Of a DNA stretch of 64,000 nt, positions 42,320 through 50,340 are shown one piece after another (position 1 is the stretch's first letter; the number at the start of each line of letters is the position of its first letter). A model generated the notes under the pieces. It saw nothing but the letters and a program-made list of their open reading frames with translations, did not search any database and was not told where the DNA came from. The DNA comes from Actinoallomurus spadix (lineage in GTDB: Bacteria > Actinomycetota > Actinomycetes > Streptosporangiales > Streptosporangiaceae), in assembly GCF_024055725.1 (NCBI RefSeq), contig NZ_JAMXMX010000025.1:52036-116035 (forward strand), in the 5' to 3' direction. A program made the translations under genes and the position numbers.

Positions 42320-43426
42320 ATGAACGAGCTCGACCTGATGCGCACGATGCGCACCGACGCTCCGATCCCCTCACAGCGGCGGCTGGACAGCGGCCGGGAG
42401 CGGCTCCTTCAGGCCATCGACGGCTCGTCCGGAGCCCGGCGTCCCGTACGGGCGGGTCGGCGTTTCGGGGGCGTACGGACGATGCTCCTCGCGACCGGTG
42501 GAGTGGCGGCCATCGCCGCCGGGGTCACGGTGATCACGCAGGCGGGCGGCTCCCCCGTGACGGTGCACGGCTCCCCCGCCGCCGTGTCGGCCAGGTACGA
42601 CAACCCGCTGGTGGAACGCGCGGCCTTCGGCTGGCTGCCGGCCGGGCTGCACGCCAACGGTTACGTGGCCGACCACCAGCAGGAGAAGTTCTTCCAGGTC
42701 ACCGCGCAGAAGGGCGGAAGCACCGTCACCCTCACCGCGTACGCGAGCGGTAAGGAGCCGTTCAAGGGGTACCTCCCGGGCGGTGTCCCGGCCAAGCGGA
42801 TCCCCGCCCCGTCCGTCAACGGCCACTCCGCCTACTGGATCTTCAAGCCGGCCCCGTCCGGGCAGTCGCAGTTCTCACTGCGCTGGCAGCCGGCCCCGAA
42901 CCGCTGGGCCCAGCTGGAGGGTAACGGCCTGCCGGGCAACGCCACCGAGCTGGCCAGGACGGCACACCGGATCGCCGCGTCCTCGAAGTTCGACCAACCC
43001 CGGCCGATCAAGATGCCCCTGCACGCCGGCGGCGTGCCCGGCGGCCTGACGCCGAACCGCACGGTGCTGAACGACGGCGCGTACGGGGAGGTCAGCGCGA
43101 TACTGGGCTTCAACGTCGGCGGGCCGTCGTCCAACCTGGAGATCAGCGTCGTCAAGTCGGACGGCAGCATCGGCACCGGCGTCGCCGCCGGTCCGGGGAA
43201 GCCGATCACTGGTCGTCCTCGTCCCAACACGAGGTTGGACGGACACCCCGCGTACGTCACGGCGGGTCTCGTCTACGCCTATGGGGTGAACGGTTTCGAC
43301 GTCCAGATCGAGGCGTCCGGGTCGGTCCTGGCGAAGCTCGGCAAGCCCGGCGTCACCGGGCTGTTCCACCACCTGAAGGTCCTCGGCACCGACCCGTCGA
43401 ACTGGACGCCGACCCCGGTCAACTGA
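42320..43426 (+). CDS. CU044_5270-like membrane protein, partner of the ECF sigma factor
   Basis: 368 residues. A short cytoplasmic N-terminus with the family-typical MNELDLMRTMRTDAP and R/D-rich segment (about 1-55), one TM helix (about 60-80), then a large extracytoplasmic beta-rich domain of about 285 residues. This matches proteins annotated 'CU044_5270 family', encoded directly after ECF sigma genes in Streptosporangiales. The N-terminus probably binds the sigma factor (inference). ATG 42320, 13 bp after the sigma stop, follows GAGAGG. Substrate or signal unknown. Confidence 0.85.
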   Translation: MNELDLMRTMRTDAPIPSQRRLDSGRERLLQAIDGSSGARRPVRAGRRFGGVRTMLLATGGVAAIAAGVTVITQAGGSPVTVHGSPAAVSARYDNPLVERAAFGWLPAGLHANGYVADHQQEKFFQVTAQKGGSTVTLTAYASGKEPFKGYLPGGVPAKRIPAPSVNGHSAYWIFKPAPSGQSQFSLRWQPAPNRWAQLEGNGLPGNATELARTAHRIAASSKFDQPRPIKMPLHAGGVPGGLTPNRTVLNDGAYGEVSAILGFNVGGPSSNLEISVVKSDGSIGTGVAAGPGKPITGRPRPNTRLDGHPAYVTAGLVYAYGVNGFDVQIEASGSVLAKLGKPGVTGLFHHLKVLGTDPSNWTPTPVN

Positions 43427-43429
43427 ACC

Positions 43430-43466
43430 CGGCGCCGGTATCCCCGTTCGGGCGGTACCGGCGCCG
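43430..43466. terminator. Bidirectional hairpin between CU044_5270-like and cupin genes
   Basis: Perfect 11-bp inverted repeat CGGCGCCGGTA/TACCGGCGCCG around a 15-nt loop, between convergent stop codons. Confidence 0.65.
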
Positions 43467-43483
43467 TTCCCGAGCCTCTGGGG

Positions 43484-43843
43484 TCAGTTCCCGTACTGCT
43501 TGGTGTCCGGGTGCTCGATGAGCAGGGTGTGGGCGGTCGTCTCGGCGACGGGGCGGTGCCGTACTCCCTTGGGGACGACGAACAGCTCGCCCGCCCTCAG
43601 CACCACCGGGTCCCGTCCCTCCATCTGGATCTCGAAGCCGCCGTCCCAGCACAGGAAGAGTTCGTCCTCGTCGTGGTGGTGCCAGGGGAACTCGCCTTCC
43701 AGGCGAGCGAGGCGAACGACGGTGGTGTCGTTCACCATCGCCAGCTCGTGCTGCTGGAAGGGGCCCGGCAGTGCGGCGATGGCCGCGGAGATCGATACCG
43801 CAGGGGGGTCGCGTGTCCTGTCGCGCAGACGGCCCTCCGCCAC
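43484..43843 (-). CDS. Cupin domain protein (small)
   Basis: 119-residue cupin: motif 1 FPWHHHDEDELFLCWDG and motif 2 GELFVVPKGVRHRPV, ending TKQYGN. This family is widespread in actinomycetes, of unknown function, possibly a metal-binding isomerase. The start is uncertain: GTG 43843 has no Shine-Dalgarno, but the conserved body begins about 15 residues later (VSISAAIAAL) without another start codon. The first ~30 bp overlap the remnant aminotransferase on the other strand. Confidence 0.75.
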   Translation of the reverse strand: MAEGRLRDRTRDPPAVSISAAIAALPGPFQQHELAMVNDTTVVRLARLEGEFPWHHHDEDELFLCWDGGFEIQMEGRDPVVLRAGELFVVPKGVRHRPVAETTAHTLLIEHPDTKQYGN

Positions 43844-44029
43844 GGGGTCGCCGTTCTGCCCGGCAGCGGACTGGACGCCTCAGGGGGCAGCAGGGAGTTC
43901 GTCCGGATCCACTTCCTCGCCGCCCCGGACGCGCTGACCGAGGCGGTGCGCCGCCTGGCCACGGCCTGGGACGCGTACGGGGCCGGTCCCGGCCAGGACT
44001 CCCCGGCGCCCCGGTCCATGGCGATATGA
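43810..44029 (+). pseudogene. C-terminal remnant of a MocR-type/class I aminotransferase gene
   Basis: In one frame the DNA encodes ALRHGVAVLPGSGLDASGG, then EFVRIHFLAAPDALTEAVRRLATAWDAYGAG, then a natural stop at 44027-44029. This is the recognisable last ~60 residues of a fold-type I aminotransferase (the usual G-V-x-V-x-P-G strand, the R-I/L-x-F strand and final helix). No start, PLP lysine or N-terminal domain exists upstream, where the convergent cupin gene now sits. It is a dead fragment left by rearrangement. Confidence 0.6.
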
Positions 44030-44076
44030 CACGGGCGGCCGGTGGCTCGGCACCGGCCCGTCGCGTCGTGTCGGGG

Positions 44077-44970
44077 TCAGGCGGCCTGGAAGGCGGGCTT
44101 GAGGATGTCCTCGCACCACTGACGGAACGTCGTCGGGGTGGCGATCGCGTGCTGTGGCGTGCGGGTGACGCCGTTCGCCAGGCCGTCGTCCACGGCGATC
44201 GCCATGTCGATGACGCTCTGGGCCATCGCGTCGGACATGCCGAAGCCGGTGAGCTGGTCCTTCAACGACTGGGCGGGGACCTGCCGGTACTTCACCGGAG
44301 TTCCGAGCACCTCGGAGATGACGGCGGTCATGTCGTCGTACGACAGGTCCTCGGGGCCGAGCAGCGGGACCTCCTCGCTCCCGGTCCACGAGGTGTCGAG
44401 CAGCAGCCGGGCGGCGACGGCGGCGATGTCGCGGGTGGCGACGGTCGGCATGGTGCGGTCGGGCGAGACGGCGTCGAAGAGCGCGCCCTGCTTCTTGATC
44501 ACTTGGACCTGCCGGAGCACGTTGTCCATGAACGGAGCCGCGGCCAGGGCGCGGAACGCCACGCCGGTGCCGGCGATCAGGTCGTCCATGGCCAGGGACG
44601 CGGTCACGTGCCCGGCCCGGCCGGCGTACGGGGTGCCCCGGCCCACGGAGGTGACGTCGACGACGCGCTTGACGCCCCGGTCGCGCATGGCCTCGGCCGC
44701 GGGGCGGGTGAAGCCGACGTAGGCGTCCTCGGGGCTCGCGGCGCGGGGGTCGGCCGGCAGCAGCCAGAACACCGCGTCGGCGCCGTCGAACGCGCGGGCG
44801 AGGACCTCGGGATCGCCGTGCGAGCCCTGGACGACCTCGACCCGGTCGCGGACGCCGGCGGGCAGCTTGGCGGGGTCGCGCACGATGACGCGGACCGGCC
44901 GGTCCCCGGCGAGGACGTTCGCGAGGACCTGGCGGCCGATCTGCCCGGTGGGGGCGGTAACGACGATCAT
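44077..44970 (-). CDS. NmrA-type NAD(P)-binding oxidoreductase (atypical SDR)
   Basis: 297 residues from ATG 44970, which follows GGAGAGACGCA. The Rossmann motif is VVTAPTGQIGRQVL (GxxGxxG variant), with PVRVIVRDPAKL for NADPH and a HSCARG/NmrA-like core (RVVDVTSVGRGTP, MDNVLRQVQVIKKQGAL in parts). Members reduce quinones or act as redox sensors. It diverges from the TetR gene, and a perfect palindrome lies between, so it is repressed by that regulator. Confidence 0.88.
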   Translation of the reverse strand: MIVVTAPTGQIGRQVLANVLAGDRPVRVIVRDPAKLPAGVRDRVEVVQGSHGDPEVLARAFDGADAVFWLLPADPRAASPEDAYVGFTRPAAEAMRDRGVKRVVDVTSVGRGTPYAGRAGHVTASLAMDDLIAGTGVAFRALAAAPFMDNVLRQVQVIKKQGALFDAVSPDRTMPTVATRDIAAVAARLLLDTSWTGSEEVPLLGPEDLSYDDMTAVISEVLGTPVKYRQVPAQSLKDQLTGFGMSDAMAQSVIDMAIAVDDGLANGVTRTPQHAIATPTTFRQWCEDILKPAFQAA

Positions 44971-45006
44971 TGCGTCTCTCCAGCACACTGGGGTGAGTGA
45001 CGAATC

Positions 45007-45033
45007 AAGTAAACTCTACCGTACCGTTTACTT
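45007..45033. promoter_or_regulatory. TetR-family operator between NmrA-type and TetR genes
   Basis: AAGTAAAC-(11 bp TCTACCGTACC)-GTTTACTT, perfect 8-bp arms, centred 30 bp upstream of the tetR start and 50 bp upstream of the oxidoreductase start. The divergent arrangement and AT-rich arms fit a TetR operator controlling both genes. Confidence 0.75.
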
Positions 45034-45049
45034 TTGAGGATGCAAGCGG

Positions 45050-45679
45050 ATGAGCCCAGCAAGTGAACCGCAGCGGCGTGGCGAGGCCCTGCGCCGCCAC
45101 ATCCTGATGGTGGCCAAGGACGTCTTCCTCGAGACCGGCTACGAACGCGCGTCGATGGACGCCGTCGCGACACGCGCCGGCACGTCCAAGCGGTCGCTGT
45201 ACGCGCACTTCGAGAGCAAGGACAAGCTGTTCCTCGCGGTCCTGGACCTGATCCGCGAGCTGTACCTGGCCCGGCTCAAGACCCCCGACGCGTACGCCGA
45301 GGACCCCGCGGAGGCGGTGACGCGGTTCTGCGGGCGTTACCTGCAGCTGATGGTGTGGGACGCCCAGGTACGCACCTGCCGGCTCAGCATCACCGAGGCC
45401 GAACGGCTGCCCGGCAACTCGACCGCCTACTTCGACACCATCTTCACCGCTACCCGCGAGCGCCTGGTCGCGTACCTGGTGCAACGATACGGAAAGGACG
45501 CCGCGGAGGGCTCCGCGCTCGCGGAGGACCTGATCGCCCGGACCGTGCTGCCGCGCCTGTTCCGCACCCTGCTGAACGTCGAGGACCCGATCAAGGACAT
45601 GCCCGACGAGGCGAACCTGGCCGACGACGTCGACCTGACCGCCATCCGCCGCCTGGTCACGACCGCCCTGCCCGCCTGA
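45050..45679 (+). CDS. TetR/AcrR-family repressor
   Basis: 209 residues. The HTH (about 15-60) reads GYERASMDAVATRAGTSKRSLYAHFESKDKLF (in parts). The helical ligand domain has a C-terminal AefR-like pattern. ATG 45050 follows GAGGA. It likely represses the divergent NmrA-type gene and itself through the palindrome at 45007-45033; the ligand is unknown, perhaps a quinone or electrophile given the target (inference). Confidence 0.92.
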   Translation: MSPASEPQRRGEALRRHILMVAKDVFLETGYERASMDAVATRAGTSKRSLYAHFESKDKLFLAVLDLIRELYLARLKTPDAYAEDPAEAVTRFCGRYLQLMVWDAQVRTCRLSITEAERLPGNSTAYFDTIFTATRERLVAYLVQRYGKDAAEGSALAEDLIARTVLPRLFRTLLNVEDPIKDMPDEANLADDVDLTAIRRLVTTALPA

Positions 45680-45708
45680 GCCCCGTCACCCGGCGGCCGC
45701 TTCCTCCG

Positions 45709-46806
45709 TCAGACACCGCCGAACCGCGCGGCGAACCGCGCGGTGAACAGGTCGGCGCCCTTGCGCCGGTGCACCGTCTCCGCCGTGGCCGCGGCGACAC
45801 CGTCCGGGGTGGGGAGCTGGCCGACGCCCCCGCGCGTTCCCAGCGGGAGCAGGATCCTCCGCTCGGGCGCCGGCGTGTGGACGGCGGTCGGCCGGTCGCC
45901 GGCGAGCCGCGCCCTGATGTTCTTCACCACGATGTCGGCATGCTCCATCGCGTAGGAGGCCATCTTCGGGTCGGGGAGCGCGGCGATGTCGCCGATCGCG
46001 TAGACGTGTTCGTGGCCCTGGACGTTCAGCCGCCCGGTGACCGGGACCGTTCCCTGTTCCGTCAGTGGCGTGAGAGACCCGTCGGCCAGGTAGCCGGTGT
46101 TGATCTCGACTCCGAAGGCCTGGAACCAGATGTCCGCCTTGATGCGCTCGCCCTCGTCGGTGGTGACCGCGAAGCGGCCGGCCCGGCCGGCCTCGACCGC
46201 CGGCAACGCCGTCAGACCGGTACCCGGCCGCACGTCGATGCCGAGCTCGTCCAGCCGGCGGTGCAACTCGTTCCGCACCTCGGGAAGGAAGCCGGGGAGC
46301 AGCCGATCGGCCCTGTCGAGGATGACCACGCACTTGTCCGGCCAGACGTCCTTGATCTCTCCGGCGAGCTCCAGGCCGACCGGGCCGGCGCCGAGGATCA
46401 GCACGCGGTCGCTGCCGGCCAGCTCCCGGTGGGTCTCGCGCAGATCGTCCAGTTGCTGGGTGACGCTCGTCGACGCATGGCGCGGTTTGGCGGGATACGT
46501 GTAGCCGGAGCCGGTGGCCAGCACCAGATGGTCGGCCTCGACCCGCTCGCCCGAAGCGAGCGTGACGCCCTTCGGGTCCACGGAGACGGCCCTGTCGCGG
46601 ATCACCCGTCCCCGCTGGAGCAGCGTCGCGAACGGGAAGAACGCGTTGTGCGCCCAGTCCGGCCGGGTCAGTGCCCGCAGTGACGCGGCCGCGTTGACGA
46701 AGGCCTCCCGGGGGTCGATGAGCGTGACGTCCGCCTCGGAGTCCAGCTCCTTGGCGACCAGCGACCCTCCATACCCTCCACCGACGACCACCACTGTGTG
46801 ATTCAT
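45709..46806 (-). CDS. NAD(P)/FAD-dependent oxidoreductase (NDH-2/FSP1-like)
   Basis: 365 residues. The FAD Rossmann motif VVVVGGGYGGSLVAKEL is at the N-terminus, the NAD(P) Rossmann motif VLILGAGPVGLELAGEI lies near residue 145, and the second FAD site VYAIGDIAAL near 275. Architecture matches type II NADH:quinone oxidoreductase and FSP1-type quinone reductases. There is no clear C-terminal membrane helix. ATG 46806 follows GGAGGGGCGGG. It diverges from a MarR gene whose operators overlap this promoter, suggesting induction by quinones or oxidants. Confidence 0.9.
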   Translation of the reverse strand: MNHTVVVVGGGYGGSLVAKELDSEADVTLIDPREAFVNAAASLRALTRPDWAHNAFFPFATLLQRGRVIRDRAVSVDPKGVTLASGERVEADHLVLATGSGYTYPAKPRHASTSVTQQLDDLRETHRELAGSDRVLILGAGPVGLELAGEIKDVWPDKCVVILDRADRLLPGFLPEVRNELHRRLDELGIDVRPGTGLTALPAVEAGRAGRFAVTTDEGERIKADIWFQAFGVEINTGYLADGSLTPLTEQGTVPVTGRLNVQGHEHVYAIGDIAALPDPKMASYAMEHADIVVKNIRARLAGDRPTAVHTPAPERRILLPLGTRGGVGQLPTPDGVAAATAETVHRRKGADLFTARFAARFGGV

Positions 46807-46828
46807 CCCGCCCCTCCACCGCCTCCAG

Positions 46829-46872
46829 AGTTGACGTGACAACTCTAGGGAGGGCGAGTTGTCACGTCAACT
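46829..46872. promoter_or_regulatory. MarR-type double operator: 17-bp arms of a large palindrome, each itself palindromic
   Basis: AGTTGACGTGACAACTC (46829-46845) and its exact complement (46856-46872) are separated by 10 bp. Each arm contains AGTTG-(6 bp)-CAACT, a MarR-sized site, so the region can hold two dimers. On the minus strand, TTGACG (46870-46865) is 17 bp from TAGAGT (46847-46842). On the plus strand, TTGTCA (46859-46864) is 16 bp from TAGGAT (46881-46886). Both promoters would be blocked. Confidence 0.8.
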
Positions 46873-46892
46873 GTGTGCGCTAGGATCACGTC

Positions 46893-47363
46893 ATGGCGAA
46901 GCCCCGCACACTGGAACCCGAGCAGTGGGAGCTCTGGAACAGCTGGATGCAGGCGCAGCGTCTCCTGACCCGTGAGCTCGACCGCGCTCTGCAGCGCGAC
47001 CACGGCATCTCCAAGGCCGAGTTCAGCGTGCTCGTGACGCTTCACCGGGCGGCCGAGGGCCGGATGCGCGTGAGCGAGCTCGCCGAGTCACTCGGCTGGG
47101 AGAAGAGCCGCGTGGCACACCAGCTGACGCGGATGGAGAACCGCGAACTCGTGGATCGGACCGAGGACCGGTCCGGCCGCCGGATCGGCGTCGGGCTGAC
47201 CGCCAAGGGCCGCGACTCGGTGGAGGACGCCATCCTGGGGCACGCGGAGAACATCCGCCGGCACTTCTTCGACACCCTCGCGCCCGAGCAGGCCGCGGCC
47301 ATCCACGCGTGGAGCCGGCAGACGGTCGACCGCATCGAAGCACGCTGCCGCGAGGGCGCCTAG
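46893..47363 (+). CDS. MarR-family repressor
   Basis: 156 residues with a winged helix: SKAEFSVLVTLHRAAEGRMRVSELAESLGWEKSRVAHQLTRME (in parts), then the wing DRTEDRSGRRIGVGLTAKG. No cysteine lies in the usual OhrR redox position, so it more likely binds a small ligand; one Cys near the C-terminus (ARCREGA) exists. ATG 46893 with AGGA 8 bases upstream. It is autoregulated and controls the divergent NDH-2-like gene through the double palindrome. Confidence 0.92.
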   Translation: MAKPRTLEPEQWELWNSWMQAQRLLTRELDRALQRDHGISKAEFSVLVTLHRAAEGRMRVSELAESLGWEKSRVAHQLTRMENRELVDRTEDRSGRRIGVGLTAKGRDSVEDAILGHAENIRRHFFDTLAPEQAAAIHAWSRQTVDRIEARCREGA

Positions 47364-47442
47364 TCACGACCGCGAGGAGTTCCTGCCGAGGATCCCGGTG
47401 GTCAGGACGTACGAAACCCTCGGCGCTCATCGGCGCGGTCGC

Positions 47443-48411
47443 TCACACACCGGCCGCGCCGCCGGTGACGCGGAGGAAGCGGGCGCCCCACTCGCGGACG
47501 AAGGCGGTCAGCTCGGGTGGGCCGACGATCTCGAAGTCGGCGCCGACCGCGCCGAGCAGCATCGCCGGCCACTCCAGGCCGTCGACGGTCATCAGCAGCC
47601 GGCACCGATCCTCGCCGACCTCCTCGACCGTGCCCCAGCGCGAGACGGCGGCGCGGACCCTCGCCGCCGGGGCGTGCACGAGCACCTCCACGTCGTACGC
47701 GGCCGGCATGGTGTTGATGCCCTGCCGTACGAAGGCGGCGGCGTCCTCGGCGGGCAGGTCACGGGGGCGGAACCGCTCGCCCGTGCTGCCCGGGTCGGCC
47801 AGGCGGTCGAGGCGGAAGCTGCGCCAGGCGTGGCGGGTCAGGTCGTACGCGACGAGGTACCAGCGGCGGCCGAGGGAGACGAGCCGGTGCGGTTCGACGT
47901 GGCGGGCGGTCAGCTCGCCGTCCCGCGCCCGGTAGGAGAACCGTAGTCGCTCCTCGTCACGGCACGCCTGGGCGACGGCGGTCAGCACGTCGGCGTCGAT
48001 GGTGGGGCCGGCGCCCCAGGCCGCCGGGACGGTCACCGAACGCAGCGCGTCGATGCGGCGGCGCAGGCGGGGCGGCATCACCTGGACCACCTTGGTCAGC
48101 GCCCGTACCGCCGACTCCTCGATCCCGGCGACGGTGCCCTGCGCGGCCATCCGCAGGCCGATGGCGAGGGCGACGGCCTCCTCGTCGTCGACCACGAGCG
48201 GGGGCAGCGCGGCGCCGGGCGCGAGCTGGTAGCCGCCGTCGACGCCGCGGTGGGCGACGACCGGATAGCCGAGTTCACGGAGCCGGTCGACGTCACGGCG
48301 GAGGGTCCGGGGGGAGACGCCGAGGCGTTCGGAGAGTTCGGGGCCGGGCCAGTAGCGGTGGGTCTGCAGGAGGGACAGCAGCCGGAGCGTCCGTGAGCTG
48401 GTGTTCGCCAT
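47443..48411 (-). CDS. WYL-domain transcriptional regulator (HTH_11-WYL-WCX)
   Basis: 322 residues: an N-terminal HTH (RTLRLLSLLQTHRYWPGPELSERLGVSPRTLRRDVDRL in parts), a middle WYL domain (RRWYLVAYDLTRHAWRSFRLDRL in parts), and a C-terminal WCX-like region. WYL domains sense oligonucleotides or other ligands. The gene diverges from the MFS multidrug transporter across 82 bp, so that transporter is the likely target. Confidence 0.92.
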   Translation of the reverse strand: MANTSSRTLRLLSLLQTHRYWPGPELSERLGVSPRTLRRDVDRLRELGYPVVAHRGVDGGYQLAPGAALPPLVVDDEEAVALAIGLRMAAQGTVAGIEESAVRALTKVVQVMPPRLRRRIDALRSVTVPAAWGAGPTIDADVLTAVAQACRDEERLRFSYRARDGELTARHVEPHRLVSLGRRWYLVAYDLTRHAWRSFRLDRLADPGSTGERFRPRDLPAEDAAAFVRQGINTMPAAYDVEVLVHAPAARVRAAVSRWGTVEEVGEDRCRLLMTVDGLEWPAMLLGAVGADFEIVGPPELTAFVREWGARFLRVTGGAAGV

Positions 48412-48493
48412 GTCGTCAGGGTCCCCGTCATTGAGGTCAAGAACTGGCCGCTAAGGAGCCTAACGTCGAGTCATCGACCTCGTTCCACAGGAG

Positions 48494-50188
48494 ATGGTCT
48501 TGACCGAAATCCTCGAATCCCCCGTCGCGGCCGACCGGGAGGCCACCGCGCCGTACCGCTGGCGGTGGCTCGCCTTCTCCGCCGTCCTGGCCTCGAGCGT
48601 GATGGACCTGCTGGACAGCACCGTGATCAACACGGCGGCGCCCGCGATCCGGGCCAGCCTCGGCGGCTCGTACGCGACGCTGCAGTGGATGGCGGCCGGC
48701 TACACCATGGCGCTCGCCGTGGTGCTGCTGATCGGCGGGCGGCTCGGCGACATGTTCGGGCGCAAGCGGATGCTGCTGATCGGCGTCGCGGGCTTCACGG
48801 TCGCGTCGGTGGCCTGCGCGACCGCGGTCACCCCGACCATGCTGATCGTCTCGCGGGTACTGCAGGGCGCGTTCGGGGCGGTGATGCTGCCGCAGGGATT
48901 CGGACTGATCCGCGACCTGTTCCCGCCCGCGGAGATGAAGAAGGCGTGGACCGCGTTCGGCCCGGTCATGGGCCTGTCGGCGGTGCTCGGCCCGATCATC
49001 GGCGGAACGCTCATCCACGCCGACCTGTTCGGCACCGGCTGGCGGATGATCTTCCTGGTCAACGTGCCGATCGGCGCGTTCGCGCTGACCGTCGCGGCGA
49101 AATTCCTTCCGGCGACGCCGCCCGCCGTGCGCTCGGCGCGCCTCGACCTGACCGGTGTCGCGCTGGCCGCGTCCGGCATCTTCATGCTGATCTTCCCGCT
49201 GGTCCAGGGGCGTGAACTGGGCTGGCCGACCTGGAGCATCGCACTCCTGATCGCCTCCGTTCCGGTCCTCGCGTTGTTCGCCGGCTCCCAGGTGCGCCGC
49301 AAGCGGGCCGGGGCCACGCCGCTGATCGAGACCGGCGTGTTCGCCCGCCGCTCGTACGCCTCCGGGGTCCTGTTCGCGATCGCGTTCACCTGCGCGATGG
49401 GCGGCACGCTGCTCACGCTGGGAGTCTTCATGCAGGTCGGACTCGGGTACAGCCCGCTGCGCGCCGGGCTGACGACGGCGCCCTGGGCGTTCGGTGCGAT
49501 GGTCGGCTCGGCGGTCAGCGGGATGCTGATGGTCAAGCTCGGCCGCCGGCTCCTGCACATCGGGCTGGCCGGCATGGGCGCGGGCCTGGCCGTTCTCTAC
49601 GCCGTCTTCGAGTACGCCGGACCCGGTCTGACCAGCCTCGACTTCGTCGTCCCGCTGCTGATCGGCGGGGCCGGAATGGGCATGATCTTCGTGCCGATGT
49701 TCGACATCATCCTCGGCGAGGTCGCCGACCACGAGGTCGGTTCGGCGTCCAGCACGCTGCAGGCGATCCAGCAGCTCGGCATGTCGCTCGGCGTCGCGGT
49801 GATCGGCACCGTGTTCTTCGGGCTCCTCGGCGCGCAGGCGCACCACAACTTCGACGCGGCGGCCGCGCCCCGGCTGCGCGCGGAGCTGACCCGCGCCGGG
49901 GTGCCCGGCCCGGCCCAGGCCGGGATCGTCGCGGGCGCCCGGGATTGCGTGCGGGATCGGGAGGCCGAGAAGGACCCGGATGTCGTGCCGGCGAGCTGCC
50001 GCGCCACCGGAGCAGCCTCACCCGCGGTCGTGACGGCCGTCACGACGGCCGGCCTGGACACCCACCGGCGCGACTCGCTCGACGCCGCGAAGACCACGGC
50101 GCTCGTCACGATCGGGCTGATCGTGCTGGCGTTCGGACTCGGGTTCCTGCTCCCGAGGACGGCTCGTGCCGAGGCCGCCCCGGCCTGA
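48494..50188 (+). CDS. MFS drug/proton antiporter, DHA2 (14-TM, EmrB/QacA) family
   Basis: 564 residues with 14 predicted helices. Motif D1 near TM1 is MDLLDSTVINTAAPAI, motif A after TM2 is GGRLGDMFGRKR, and motif C in TM5 is GLSAVLGPIIGG. A long last external loop (about 470-530) is rich in Asp/Thr with a Cys pair (AGARDCVRDREAEKD, ASCRAT), possibly disulfide-bonded. The AGGAG Shine-Dalgarno touches ATG 48494 directly, whereas TTG 48500 would have ideal 6-nt spacing, so translation may begin at TTG. It is regulated by the divergent WYL protein (inference). Confidence 0.92.
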   Translation: MVLTEILESPVAADREATAPYRWRWLAFSAVLASSVMDLLDSTVINTAAPAIRASLGGSYATLQWMAAGYTMALAVVLLIGGRLGDMFGRKRMLLIGVAGFTVASVACATAVTPTMLIVSRVLQGAFGAVMLPQGFGLIRDLFPPAEMKKAWTAFGPVMGLSAVLGPIIGGTLIHADLFGTGWRMIFLVNVPIGAFALTVAAKFLPATPPAVRSARLDLTGVALAASGIFMLIFPLVQGRELGWPTWSIALLIASVPVLALFAGSQVRRKRAGATPLIETGVFARRSYASGVLFAIAFTCAMGGTLLTLGVFMQVGLGYSPLRAGLTTAPWAFGAMVGSAVSGMLMVKLGRRLLHIGLAGMGAGLAVLYAVFEYAGPGLTSLDFVVPLLIGGAGMGMIFVPMFDIILGEVADHEVGSASSTLQAIQQLGMSLGVAVIGTVFFGLLGAQAHHNFDAAAAPRLRAELTRAGVPGPAQAGIVAGARDCVRDREAEKDPDVVPASCRATGAASPAVVTAVTTAGLDTHRRDSLDAAKTTALVTIGLIVLAFGLGFLLPRTARAEAAPA

Positions 50189-50300
50189 CGCCGCGGCGTT
50201 CCGCGCCTCGCCCCTGACGGCACGGCGTTCCGCGCCCCGGACGTCCCGCCCTGACGCCGCGGCGTTCCGCACCTCGAAAGTCCCACCCTGATGGCACGAT
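50189..50300. repeat. Irregular direct repeats after the MFS gene
   Basis: CCTGACG(C/G)C..CGGCGTTCCGC recurs three times (about 50186, 50212, 50251), with a decayed fourth copy CCTGATGGCACGATGC at 50287. Units are about 33-39 bp. They lie between the MFS stop and the terminator hairpin and appear non-coding. Confidence 0.6.
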
Positions 50301-50304
50301 GCTC

Positions 50305-50332
50305 GCGCCCCCGGCCGACCGGCCGGGGGCGC
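50305..50332. terminator. Bidirectional hairpin between MFS and SMI1-like genes
   Basis: Perfect 12-bp inverted repeat GCGCCCCCGGCC with loop GACC between convergent genes. Confidence 0.8.
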
Positions 50333-50340
50333 GCGGCGTC

